A DNA stretch of 64,000 nucleotides. It comes from Limnobacter sp. MED105. Its GTDB lineage: Bacteria; Pseudomonadota; Gammaproteobacteria; Burkholderiales; Burkholderiaceae_B. The notes beneath the pieces are model-generated. The model did not search any database, was not told the DNA's origin, and worked only from the letters and a program-made list of their open reading frames with translations. This document shows, in pieces, positions 29,488 through 36,445 of the stretch. The position numbers and the translations under genes are program-made. Numbering within the stretch: the stretch's first letter is position 1; every line of letters begins with the position of its first letter. The stretch is from positions 62,001 through 126,000 of the forward strand of contig NZ_ABCT01000001.1 of the NCBI RefSeq assembly GCF_000170915.1, given 5' to 3'.

Positions 29488-29889
29488 TTAGTCGCACAAC
29501 ACCAATTGTGAATCGGCGAAAGCCATTTGATCGATCAATTCAGATTCCTGTTCAAACACGGCACTTAAAAACACCAACTGTTCGCACAGTGATTCAATGG
29601 AATCATGGTGGCTTTCCGGATCGAGGTGCACGACCTGTTGGGTGCGTTCGACTTCGTCAAGGTATTGGGCCAGCAGGGTTTGCAGGGTTGGTTTATTCAG
29701 TGTCCAGGTTTTAAGCTGAACCACCAATGCAAAGCATGCTTGCGCCGAGCTGGTTTTGCGCAATTGTTGAGCAAAATGTTTCAGGCCATGGGCAACGTTG
29801 TCCAGTTCCATGGTGACTCTGGCTTCGGACTGGCGAAAATAAAGTGGCTCACAATCGTGTTGGTGATGTTGGACCAGTGCAATTGTCAT
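29488..29889 (-). CDS. Hypothetical protein convergent with mnmE
   Basis: I do not recognise this 133-residue protein. It is acidic and mostly helical, with no signal peptide or membrane segment; a central stretch reads ELDNVAHGLKHFAQQLRK and the end is rich in Glu and Gln (ESLCEQLVFLSAVFEQESELIDQM). The ATG has GGAG nine bases upstream; the frame extends further upstream but without a better start. It ends 3 bp from mnmE and is divergent from the response regulator at 30.1 kb. A cytoplasmic helical adaptor is a guess. Confidence 0.6.
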   Translation of the reverse strand: MTIALVQHHQHDCEPLYFRQSEARVTMELDNVAHGLKHFAQQLRKTSSAQACFALVVQLKTWTLNKPTLQTLLAQYLDEVERTQQVVHLDPESHHDSIESLCEQLVFLSAVFEQESELIDQMAFADSQLVLCD

Positions 29890-30057
29890 GATGGCTTGCT
29901 CCGCAAAGGATTCGGTATAAGTCCATCTTACTGACTTGAATTTTCCTGCCCATTCCGTGAAATGAGGATGCTTGTTTCTGATGCCCCCCCGAAATGCGGA
30001 ACCCTTTGTAAAAAAAGGCAAAATGCGGACTTAATTGTTGCTCTGAATTCATGTACT

Positions 30058-30083
30058 CTTTGGGTGGAAGAAGAGACCCAAAG
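30058..30083 (+). promoter_or_regulatory. Leader hairpin with purine-rich loop upstream of response regulator B
   Basis: CTTTGGGT and ACCCAAAG form a perfect 8-bp stem around the 10-base loop GGAAGAAGAG. It lies 30 bp before the regulator ATG and lacks a T-run. The loop resembles a Shine-Dalgarno region, so a role in translation or a protein-RNA contact is possible. A C7 run lies upstream at 29984-29990. Confidence 0.45.
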
Positions 30084-30113
30084 GTCCTGTGTGCCTGACT
30101 TAGCCTGCGAACA

Positions 30114-30770
30114 ATGAAAAATCAAAAAATATTGGTGCTCGAAGATCACCCGCTGATTTCGATGGTAATCGAGGACGTCTGCAAAGACATGGCCCCCCAC
30201 GCCCAAATCCATGTGGCGACAAGCCTGGTTCAAGCCCGAGAACATCTGTTTGAAAAACCTGATCTGATTATTTTCGACTTGACCTTGGTAGACTCCAAGG
30301 GCCAAGAAACCATTGACTGGCTTGATTCCATGTTTCCCAAAGTGTGCGGCTTGATTTATACCGGCTTTGTAAGCGAGGCCATTGAAGCACGTGCCGCGCA
30401 GTCAGGTTACTCGGTGGTGGAAAAGACCTGTAGCCAGTCGGCCTTGGCTCATGAAATCGAGTCTGTACTTTTTAAGTCCGGTATTTTGAATGGCAGCTCT
30501 GCAGACAGTGTGCCGGCCAATGAACATCAATCCAATATTGTGGCGTATCCCGGCGCTAAACCTTTGACCTGGCGCCAAGTCGAAATCATGCGAATGACAG
30601 CCGAAGGTTTGTCGGCAAAAATGGTGGCTCAGCGCATTGGTCTCAGTCCTGAAACTGTGCGTGGCCACATTCGGGAAATTTTCAAACGCTTGGAAGTATC
30701 GAACAAGGCCCAAGCGGTGAATGTGTTTCTGAAGGCCGAGCGCAGCGTGAAAATGAAGCTGAACGATTAA
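30114..30770 (+). CDS. NarL/LuxR-type response regulator (paralogue B)
   Basis: A 218-residue regulator: receiver (KILVLEDHPLISMVIED; Asp in IIFDLTLVDSKG; Thr and Lys in YTG and EKT), then the shared linker HQSNIVAYPGAKPLTWRQVEIMR and the HTH AEGLSAKMVAQRIGLSPETVRGHIREIFKRL. The linker and HTH match those at 7.5-8.2 and 35.0-35.7 kb. It is convergent with the PDC-sensor protein gene and divergent from the hypothetical gene at 29.5 kb. It may be a second output or a modulator of the kinase at 32-35 kb; partner choice is not visible in the sequence. Confidence 0.9.
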   Translation: MKNQKILVLEDHPLISMVIEDVCKDMAPHAQIHVATSLVQAREHLFEKPDLIIFDLTLVDSKGQETIDWLDSMFPKVCGLIYTGFVSEAIEARAAQSGYSVVEKTCSQSALAHEIESVLFKSGILNGSSADSVPANEHQSNIVAYPGAKPLTWRQVEIMRMTAEGLSAKMVAQRIGLSPETVRGHIREIFKRLEVSNKAQAVNVFLKAERSVKMKLND

Positions 30771-30776
30771 TTTGCT

Positions 30777-31376
30777 TTAGTGGTTGGGGTGGGGCACTCG
30801 CTTAAGGTCCACGCCCACTGTCAATGTGCCTATCATGTAATCTCCGTCATACACCGGTACGCTCACCTGGGCAATCATGGCTTTGGTGCTGTCGTCCCAG
30901 CGGGCTCGGGAAATGTGTGAGTCGGGTTTTCTCGAGGGCAAGTTGGTGTCGAAAATGGCTGTGAATTTTTCTTCGTCGCCTTGCCAGTAATCGGTGGTCA
31001 CAATGTTCATGGCAACCGTTTCACCCTGGTTGCCAGTCAAAATAGCTTCCTTGAAATAACTTTGCATTTTCATTTCTGTGGCCAACACAGCGGAAGCTTT
31101 CGAATTCTTGATTTGATCGGCTTCAGGAAGTCGGCCTTTTAGTTTGATCCACTTCTCGTCCAGTTCCAGGACTTGTTCTTTGGAAAGCTGGCGTGCGTTG
31201 GACGCTTTGACAGCCTCGATTATTTCGGGTTTGGCAGCGATCGATTTGATCTCTTTGATTAAGGTGCCTGCGCAAAAGGCATAGGCGTTGGCGCTTGCGA
31301 GAAACAAGGCCACGAATAAAAGGCCCAGGCGCGCAAAAGGCCCTTTGCATTCAAACTTTAGGCTGGGCTTTTCCAT
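30777..31376 (-). CDS. Secreted single PDC/Cache-like sensor protein
   Basis: A 199-residue exported protein: signal peptide LGLLFVALFLASANAYA, then a helical part (IKEIKSIAAKPEIIEAVKA), and a Cache-like domain with GNQGETVAMNIVTTDYWQGDEEKFTAIF and the closing strands MIAQVSVPVYDGDYMIGTLTVGVDL. It has no transmembrane anchor or output, so it is a free periplasmic ligand-binding form of a domain normally found in kinases. It is the last gene of the regulator-kinase-binding-protein run, 19 bp after its neighbour. A role as a co-sensor for the kinase is inferred. Confidence 0.75.
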   Translation of the reverse strand: MEKPSLKFECKGPFARLGLLFVALFLASANAYAFCAGTLIKEIKSIAAKPEIIEAVKASNARQLSKEQVLELDEKWIKLKGRLPEADQIKNSKASAVLATEMKMQSYFKEAILTGNQGETVAMNIVTTDYWQGDEEKFTAIFDTNLPSRKPDSHISRARWDDSTKAMIAQVSVPVYDGDYMIGTLTVGVDLKRVPHPNH

Positions 31377-31395
31377 GATTTGTTTTCTGGACCGT

Positions 31396-31848
31396 TTATT
31401 CGGCCAGTACCTTGATGAATTTTAATTTAGACCTTGCTGCACTGCCTTGCAACTCTTTTCGGGTGAGGTAGCCCAGAGCGTTTGGATTGTTGGCCAGAAG
31501 GTCGACCATGTGCTGGCTGTCGCGCGCCACGGTGGGTGCTTTGCTGATACCAATGCATTCCAGAAGTCGCTGAACGGTGCGAAATTCTTCAGTGGTGAAA
31601 CCCAGGGTGCCTGAAATAAACCGACTGCGTTCGCCAAATGCGTCATCCCGATCAATCACCAACACGGCGGTATCGCCCACCGCCTGGCTTTGGCCTGTGT
31701 ACAGATCGCGCAGTTTTGTTTTCGAAATTTCATTGAAGTGAATGCTGCTGGAGCCCACCAATACCACTTCGGCTTGAACCACGCCGGGGGCTCCGACCAT
31801 CGTCAACAACGCGAGGCTGGTAATCATTGAATGCAAAAAATGTTTCAC
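31396..31848 (-). CDS. Small periplasmic PstS-like substrate-binding domain protein
   Basis: A 150-residue exported protein: signal peptide ending VVQA, then VVLVGSSSIHFNEISKTKLRDLYTGQSQ and a C-terminal LANNPNALGYLTRKEL, both typical of the phosphate-type periplasmic binding protein (PBP-like) superfamily, but only about half the usual length. The start is a GTG; a later ATG at codon 8 is possible. No permease or ATPase gene is near, so it is not part of a transporter here. It lies between the hybrid kinase and the PDC-sensor gene, all on the minus strand. Ligand sensing is inferred. Confidence 0.75.
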   Translation of the reverse strand: MKHFLHSMITSLALLTMVGAPGVVQAEVVLVGSSSIHFNEISKTKLRDLYTGQSQAVGDTAVLVIDRDDAFGERSRFISGTLGFTTEEFRTVQRLLECIGISKAPTVARDSQHMVDLLANNPNALGYLTRKELQGSAARSKLKFIKVLAE

Positions 31849-31989
31849 GTCAAACCCTTGAAAATACTTTGACTACTTTGGGTAAGTTCTTGACACTACA
31901 AATACTAGGAACTTTTTATTTTGTTAAATCTTGTGAACTCAGTGTAAAACATGCCGTGTACGAAAACAATTAGTTGCGCACGGCTTCGC

Positions 31990-34986
31990 TCAATGTTTTC
32001 CGAAACGATTAATCAACACCAGAATTTTCTCGGCCTCATCCACGATGGTGGGCCACACATCCTTGATTTCAGTCATCACCGTGGTTTGTGCTGTCGGGTC
32101 TTCCAGTGATTTGTCCATTCTTGAGAACTGTTGTTTCACACTCTCTGTGCCCAACATGCCCAGTACACCGGCCAAAGAATGAATTTCTCGCTTGAAGGTC
32201 TGGATGTCATTGGCTTTTGCGCAATCCTCCAGGCGTTCAATCAGGTTTTCACTGGTTTGTAAAAACTTGCCCAAGTACTTGGCCATTCGTTCGGGTTCGA
32301 AGCTGTCGACCTTGAAAATCGCAGAGTGGCGCGGGCTTGTTGCAGGTTCTGTGGCCGTGGCGGCGTGCTCTGACAAAGGCAAGCGAGGCGCTTCAAGTCG
32401 GGTTTCAAACCCGGTCAACACACCTTCCTTGTTGCGCAGGCAGCGCTTGATGGCATCGAACAGGTTTTTCTCGTGAAATGGTTTGGTGAGCACATCATTA
32501 ATGCCATGTTCTTCGCAGCGCACACGGGTTTGTTCAAAGGCATGCGCTGTCAAGGCCATGATCGGTGTGACGCAATGCACCGCATTTTCGCGAACCCAGG
32601 TGGCCAACTGGTAGCCATCTACGAACGGCATCTCCAGATCCGAGATCATCAGGTCAAAAGGCTCCGGTGTGTTCTTCAGTATTTGAATTGCTTCGCGACC
32701 GTCTTTGGCACAGCGAATCTGGTAATTTTTCGGGCTCAGAAAATCAAGCAGTAATTCCATGTTCAAAGGGTGATCTTCCACGATCAACAGTTTGGCTGAA
32801 CGCGCCTGCGTTGCATCACTTACCGGTGTTTCGCTGGATTGGACCGCCTTGTTCGGAGCGGTCGTTTTCGTGATTGAGGCAGGTGTGGACTGCTGTACTT
32901 GACGCTCGGCCAGTTTCATCAGGTGAACCGGCAATATGGGTGTGGTCAACACGCGGTTGTTGGGATCTGCCCCATGAATGCGTTGCAGTTCGGTAGCGTT
33001 GCGGTTGGATAGCCAAACCAGATTGTTGTTTTGGTTCAGATGATTTGCTTTGAGCAAAGACAACAGTTCGGGCGACGTCGCGGCAATGTCACTGTCGATG
33101 AACACAATGTCTTTGGCTTCAAACGGACGTTGGTCTGTGACAAGTTCTTCTGCCGACAACGCGGCCAGAGGTACATAGAACTGGTCAAGAATGCTGGAGA
33201 TTGAACGATGCAGCTTTTGGTCCAGCGAGCAAATATAGGCGCGTTTAATGTCCGGGCCATGCAGCAAATTCGGATTGCGCGCGGGCGCTTCCGCTTCCTG
33301 GGTTTTCAGGTTCAGGGTGAAGTAAAACACCGATCCGCGCCCGGGTGTGGAGTGGGCATGGATATCACCTTCCATCAGATGCACTAGCTCCTTGGCAATA
33401 CTGAGGCCCAGGCCGCTGCCTCCAAACATGCGCGTGGTGCTTGAGTCAGCCTGGGTGAACTTGTCGAACACCCGTTGCAGCTGGTCTTTGCTCATGCCAA
33501 TGCCAGTGTCACTGACACTGAATTGCAAGGTCACTTGATCATCGAGTTGCTTGAGCACCTTGACGGTGAGGTTGATATGCCCTTCGCTGGTGAACTTGAT
33601 TGCATTGCCGATCAGGTTTTTTAGAATTTGTCCCACGCGCAAAGAGTCGCCGACCAGCCGGTTCAGGGTGGACTGCAAACCTTTGCCTTGCAGGGTGTAC
33701 AGCAGGCGAATGTTTTTATCCAGCGCAGAATTACCCAAGGTGCCAAATACTTCTTCCAGCACATCATCAAGGCGGAAGGGACGCTGTTCAAGCTTGAACA
33801 TGTCCGATTCAATTTTCGACAAGTCCAGAATGCTGTTGAGCAAGTGAAGCAAGTTGTCGCCCGACAATTGGATTTTCGTCAGGTAGTCTTTTTGCTTCTC
33901 GTTCAAATCAGTCTTCAGTGTCAGCGCAGTCATGCCGAGAATGGCATTCATGGGCGTGCGAATTTCGTGGCTCATATTGGCCAGGAATGAGCTCTTGATT
34001 CTTGATTCATTCTTGGCCCGTTCTTTTTCGACGTTGGCCAGGCTGACTTCTTCAAGCGCTTGTTTTACGCGTTCGCTTTTTTCCAAATCCCGCTGGAATG
34101 AGCGAATCATTCGGTTGAATGCGCGAATCAGCAAGTTGATTTCGTGCGAACCAGTGCGGTTATTGACACGTACGGTGTAATCGCCCTTCATGATTTCTTC
34201 ACTGGCGTTGTACAGCGAATTGATCGGATCGATTACTTTTTTCTTGATGGATACCAAGCCTACGAACAAGCCCAGGAGGAACAGCAAGGTGAACACCACG
34301 TCCAGATAAACGCTGTAAGTCAGTTCTTTGCGGGAGGCATCAATTAAACCCAGGTAGCGGCTTTTCTCACGTGCAATGAAGGAGGACAGTTCCGCGGACA
34401 AGGCGTTGGTCAGCTCAATGTGTTCGCGATCAAACAACACACCGAATGTTTCTTTGACTTCGGGTGGTGACAGGTATTGGCCTTCCTGTTTGTCAACGAA
34501 ACGGGTAATGCCACTGGCAAAGGCGCTCAGTTCATTTTTCTCAAGTTGATGTCGCAGGTCGAGTATTCGCTCAATGGCAGGCTCGTTCTCCGCGATAAAT
34601 CGCAGTGAATAAAGCCTCTCACTGAGGTTTTGCCCAATGCCCCACGACACGGCAGAATCTTTATTCTGTCCAGTGATGACATCGACCCAGTAGTCTGCTT
34701 CCACTTCGGTGGTGTAAATGCGGCTGCCGTTGTGCAGACCCACAATGTCAAGGTAATGGTTGATGTACTCGGGGTTGCGACTGGCTGCGTACAGCAACAC
34801 CAGTTTTCGCATGGCTTCGAACTCGGCAAGTGTGCGAGTCAAAATGGCTTCGTCGGAAGCCCAGGCCTGATAATAATCTTCCTGAACTGTTTGCTGGTGA
34901 ATCGAAATACTCTTCACACCGATGCCGAATACCGAGAACACCAGAATGAGTAAACCAAATATTCGAATCAGCAGGGTCAGTTTCAT
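31990..34986 (-). CDS. Hybrid sensor histidine kinase with receiver and HPt domains (BarA-like)
   Basis: A 998-residue inner-membrane kinase. Order: TM1 (about 4-24), periplasmic helical sensor (25-222), TM2 (227-247), HAMP (248-300), coiled coil, HisKA with phosphorylated His340 (MSHEIRTPMN), HATPase with NLIGNAIKFT (457-466), DTGIGM and GLGL boxes, a degenerate receiver-like region (581-695), an intact receiver (731-850, Asp783 in ISDLEMP), and a C-terminal HPt with His936 (IHSLAGVLGML). A full internal phosphorelay is present, so the final acceptor should be a separate regulator; the gene directly upstream, 36 bp away, encodes one. AAGG precedes the ATG. Confidence 0.92.
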   Translation of the reverse strand: MKLTLLIRIFGLLILVFSVFGIGVKSISIHQQTVQEDYYQAWASDEAILTRTLAEFEAMRKLVLLYAASRNPEYINHYLDIVGLHNGSRIYTTEVEADYWVDVITGQNKDSAVSWGIGQNLSERLYSLRFIAENEPAIERILDLRHQLEKNELSAFASGITRFVDKQEGQYLSPPEVKETFGVLFDREHIELTNALSAELSSFIAREKSRYLGLIDASRKELTYSVYLDVVFTLLFLLGLFVGLVSIKKKVIDPINSLYNASEEIMKGDYTVRVNNRTGSHEINLLIRAFNRMIRSFQRDLEKSERVKQALEEVSLANVEKERAKNESRIKSSFLANMSHEIRTPMNAILGMTALTLKTDLNEKQKDYLTKIQLSGDNLLHLLNSILDLSKIESDMFKLEQRPFRLDDVLEEVFGTLGNSALDKNIRLLYTLQGKGLQSTLNRLVGDSLRVGQILKNLIGNAIKFTSEGHINLTVKVLKQLDDQVTLQFSVSDTGIGMSKDQLQRVFDKFTQADSSTTRMFGGSGLGLSIAKELVHLMEGDIHAHSTPGRGSVFYFTLNLKTQEAEAPARNPNLLHGPDIKRAYICSLDQKLHRSISSILDQFYVPLAALSAEELVTDQRPFEAKDIVFIDSDIAATSPELLSLLKANHLNQNNNLVWLSNRNATELQRIHGADPNNRVLTTPILPVHLMKLAERQVQQSTPASITKTTAPNKAVQSSETPVSDATQARSAKLLIVEDHPLNMELLLDFLSPKNYQIRCAKDGREAIQILKNTPEPFDLMISDLEMPFVDGYQLATWVRENAVHCVTPIMALTAHAFEQTRVRCEEHGINDVLTKPFHEKNLFDAIKRCLRNKEGVLTGFETRLEAPRLPLSEHAATATEPATSPRHSAIFKVDSFEPERMAKYLGKFLQTSENLIERLEDCAKANDIQTFKREIHSLAGVLGMLGTESVKQQFSRMDKSLEDPTAQTTVMTEIKDVWPTIVDEAEKILVLINRFGKH

Positions 34987-35022
34987 GGGCCAGCCTTGTT
35001 ATTGGAATTGTTCGGCCCTGGC

Positions 35023-35697
35023 TCAGTGACTCTGCGCTTCTTCAAGTAACCGCGATTGTCGTTCTGCCTTGGTGAAAATAGACACTGCATGGGCTCGGTT
35101 TTGAGCGCCTAGTCTAACAAGTACTTCACGCATGTGGGCTCGAACAGTCTCTGGACTCAAGTTCATGTCACGGGCTGCTTCCTTCGCGGTCATGCCCACA
35201 GCAATGCGACGCATGATTTCGACCTGCCGCCATGTGAGTGGTTTTTTCGAGCCCGGTGCGATGATGTTGGACTGAAACTCGTTCTTTGACTTCATCTTGT
35301 CCGCACTCATTCCTTCCTGGCAGCTTACGCCTGTGGCCATCAGCCCCTTCATGACCGCATCCAGCAGTTCATGGTAGTCAGCGGATTTGCGCACACAAGG
35401 AATTTCCATCTCGGCCAGTTCCAGAAGGATGTCGTCGTGCGTGGTTCCAGTAAATGCCAGCAGTTGTGAGAACGGAAACAGGTCGCGTACACGCTGGGCA
35501 GAATTCACCCCTTCGCAGTCGGGCAAGTTCAGATCAAAGATGACAAGGCGCGGATTCTCATGAATATGTTGCTCGCTGGCCTGAATGGTGGGCACTTTGA
35601 GCACACTCAGGTCTGGGGCATGCTCGGTCAGCATGTCGGCCAGCATCATGGACACCAGTGGATGATCTTCAATTAAAAGTACAGCGTTGGGGTTCAT
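35023..35697 (-). CDS. NarL/LuxR-type response regulator (paralogue C), first gene of kinase operon
   Basis: A 224-residue regulator starting at MNPNAVLLIEDHPLVSMML, with GGAGG seven bases before the ATG; an upstream in-frame ATG lacks this. The receiver has Asp in VIFDLNLPDCEG, Thr in FTG and Lys in RKSA; the linker is EFQSNIIAPGSKKPLTWRQVEIMR, and the HTH is GMTAKEAARDMNLSPETVRAHMREVLVRL. It stands 36 bp upstream of the hybrid kinase on the same strand and is its most likely partner. It is divergent from the orphan receiver at 35.9 kb, sharing a promoter region that contains palindromes and a G8 run. Confidence 0.9.
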   Translation of the reverse strand: MNPNAVLLIEDHPLVSMMLADMLTEHAPDLSVLKVPTIQASEQHIHENPRLVIFDLNLPDCEGVNSAQRVRDLFPFSQLLAFTGTTHDDILLELAEMEIPCVRKSADYHELLDAVMKGLMATGVSCQEGMSADKMKSKNEFQSNIIAPGSKKPLTWRQVEIMRRIAVGMTAKEAARDMNLSPETVRAHMREVLVRLGAQNRAHAVSIFTKAERQSRLLEEAQSH

Positions 35698-35806
35698 TCG
35701 GCAACCTCCCAATTTGTTTGCCAAAAATAAAAACCGGTATTACCGATAATGTTCAAATCATGTTACGTGTGAACCCTCGAAGCGATGCCCCTTCATTTGG
35801 AGGATG

Positions 35807-35820
35807 GCTTCATTTGAAGC
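35807..35820. promoter_or_regulatory. Palindrome in divergent promoter region
   Basis: GCTTCATTTGAAGC is a perfect 6-2-6 palindrome in the gap between the regulator operon and the orphan receiver gene. A shorter repeat, CGGTATTACCG, lies near 35733. An eight-G run follows at 35853-35860. This may be a binding site for the regulator encoded nearby; that is untested. Confidence 0.4.
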
Positions 35821-35919
35821 GTGCGAGTACGAATTGATTTCTCCCTCAAATAGGGGGGGGTCTCTTTGTGTTGATAGCGGCATCCCGGCTATCCACTAAC
35901 CTAACGTTATTGAGTCTAA

Positions 35920-36432
35920 ATGCCGTTTGGCCAGGTGAATGTAGTGAGTGAGTCAGAATCAAAACCATTGGAAGTCTGGGTCGCTGAAGATTCACCGTTC
36001 TACCGGCTTGTGGTGGAAGAGGCCATTGAAGAAATTGCCAAGGTGACTTACCTGTCCATTTCGCTGACTGTGTTCGAGCGCTTTGGTGACATCCGTGCCG
36101 CCTTGGATCAAGCGGAACGCGGCTTGCGGCCTTTGCCGGCAGCCGTGCTGTCCGATCTTCACTTTCCTGACAATGCACACGACGACTTGCAAGACATTTT
36201 GGTGTTTTACAGCAGGTATGTGCATGCAGTGCCAGTGTCTTACATGTCTTGTAATCTTGAAAGTCTGGAGCTTGCTGAAAGCCTTGCCGAGCAGCGATCG
36301 GACGCCATGCAGCAGGCCCGGTTTTTGCGCAAAGACACCGCAGAAACCATGACCAACCTGGTCAAGACCATTCATGCCATGGTGTTTGCACCACGCACTC
36401 AACACTCAAGTCTTGGGGCCACGCTGGCCTGA
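35920..36432 (+). CDS. Orphan, diverged receiver-domain protein
   Basis: A 170-residue protein that reads as a single receiver domain: LEVWVAEDSPFYRLVVEEA at about 17-35 gives the acidic pair, AVLSDLHFP has the candidate phosphoacceptor Asp near 79, AVPVSYMSC holds the Ser/Thr position and LRKD the Lys. The spacing around the Asp is irregular and there is no output domain, so it may be a phosphate sink or adaptor in the nearby phosphorelay. No ribosome binding site is obvious; GTG codons at 35935 and 35944 are alternatives. It is divergent from the regulator-kinase operon and convergent with the PAS protein. Confidence 0.65.
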   Translation: MPFGQVNVVSESESKPLEVWVAEDSPFYRLVVEEAIEEIAKVTYLSISLTVFERFGDIRAALDQAERGLRPLPAAVLSDLHFPDNAHDDLQDILVFYSRYVHAVPVSYMSCNLESLELAESLAEQRSDAMQQARFLRKDTAETMTNLVKTIHAMVFAPRTQHSSLGATLA

Positions 36433-36445
36433 GTTTGAGTTCAGA

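Noticed and set aside
31841-31856. A parS-like sequence TGTTTCACGTCAAACC
   Set aside because: It breaks the central CACGTG core (CACGTC), which ParB needs, and overlaps a start codon; chance is more likely.
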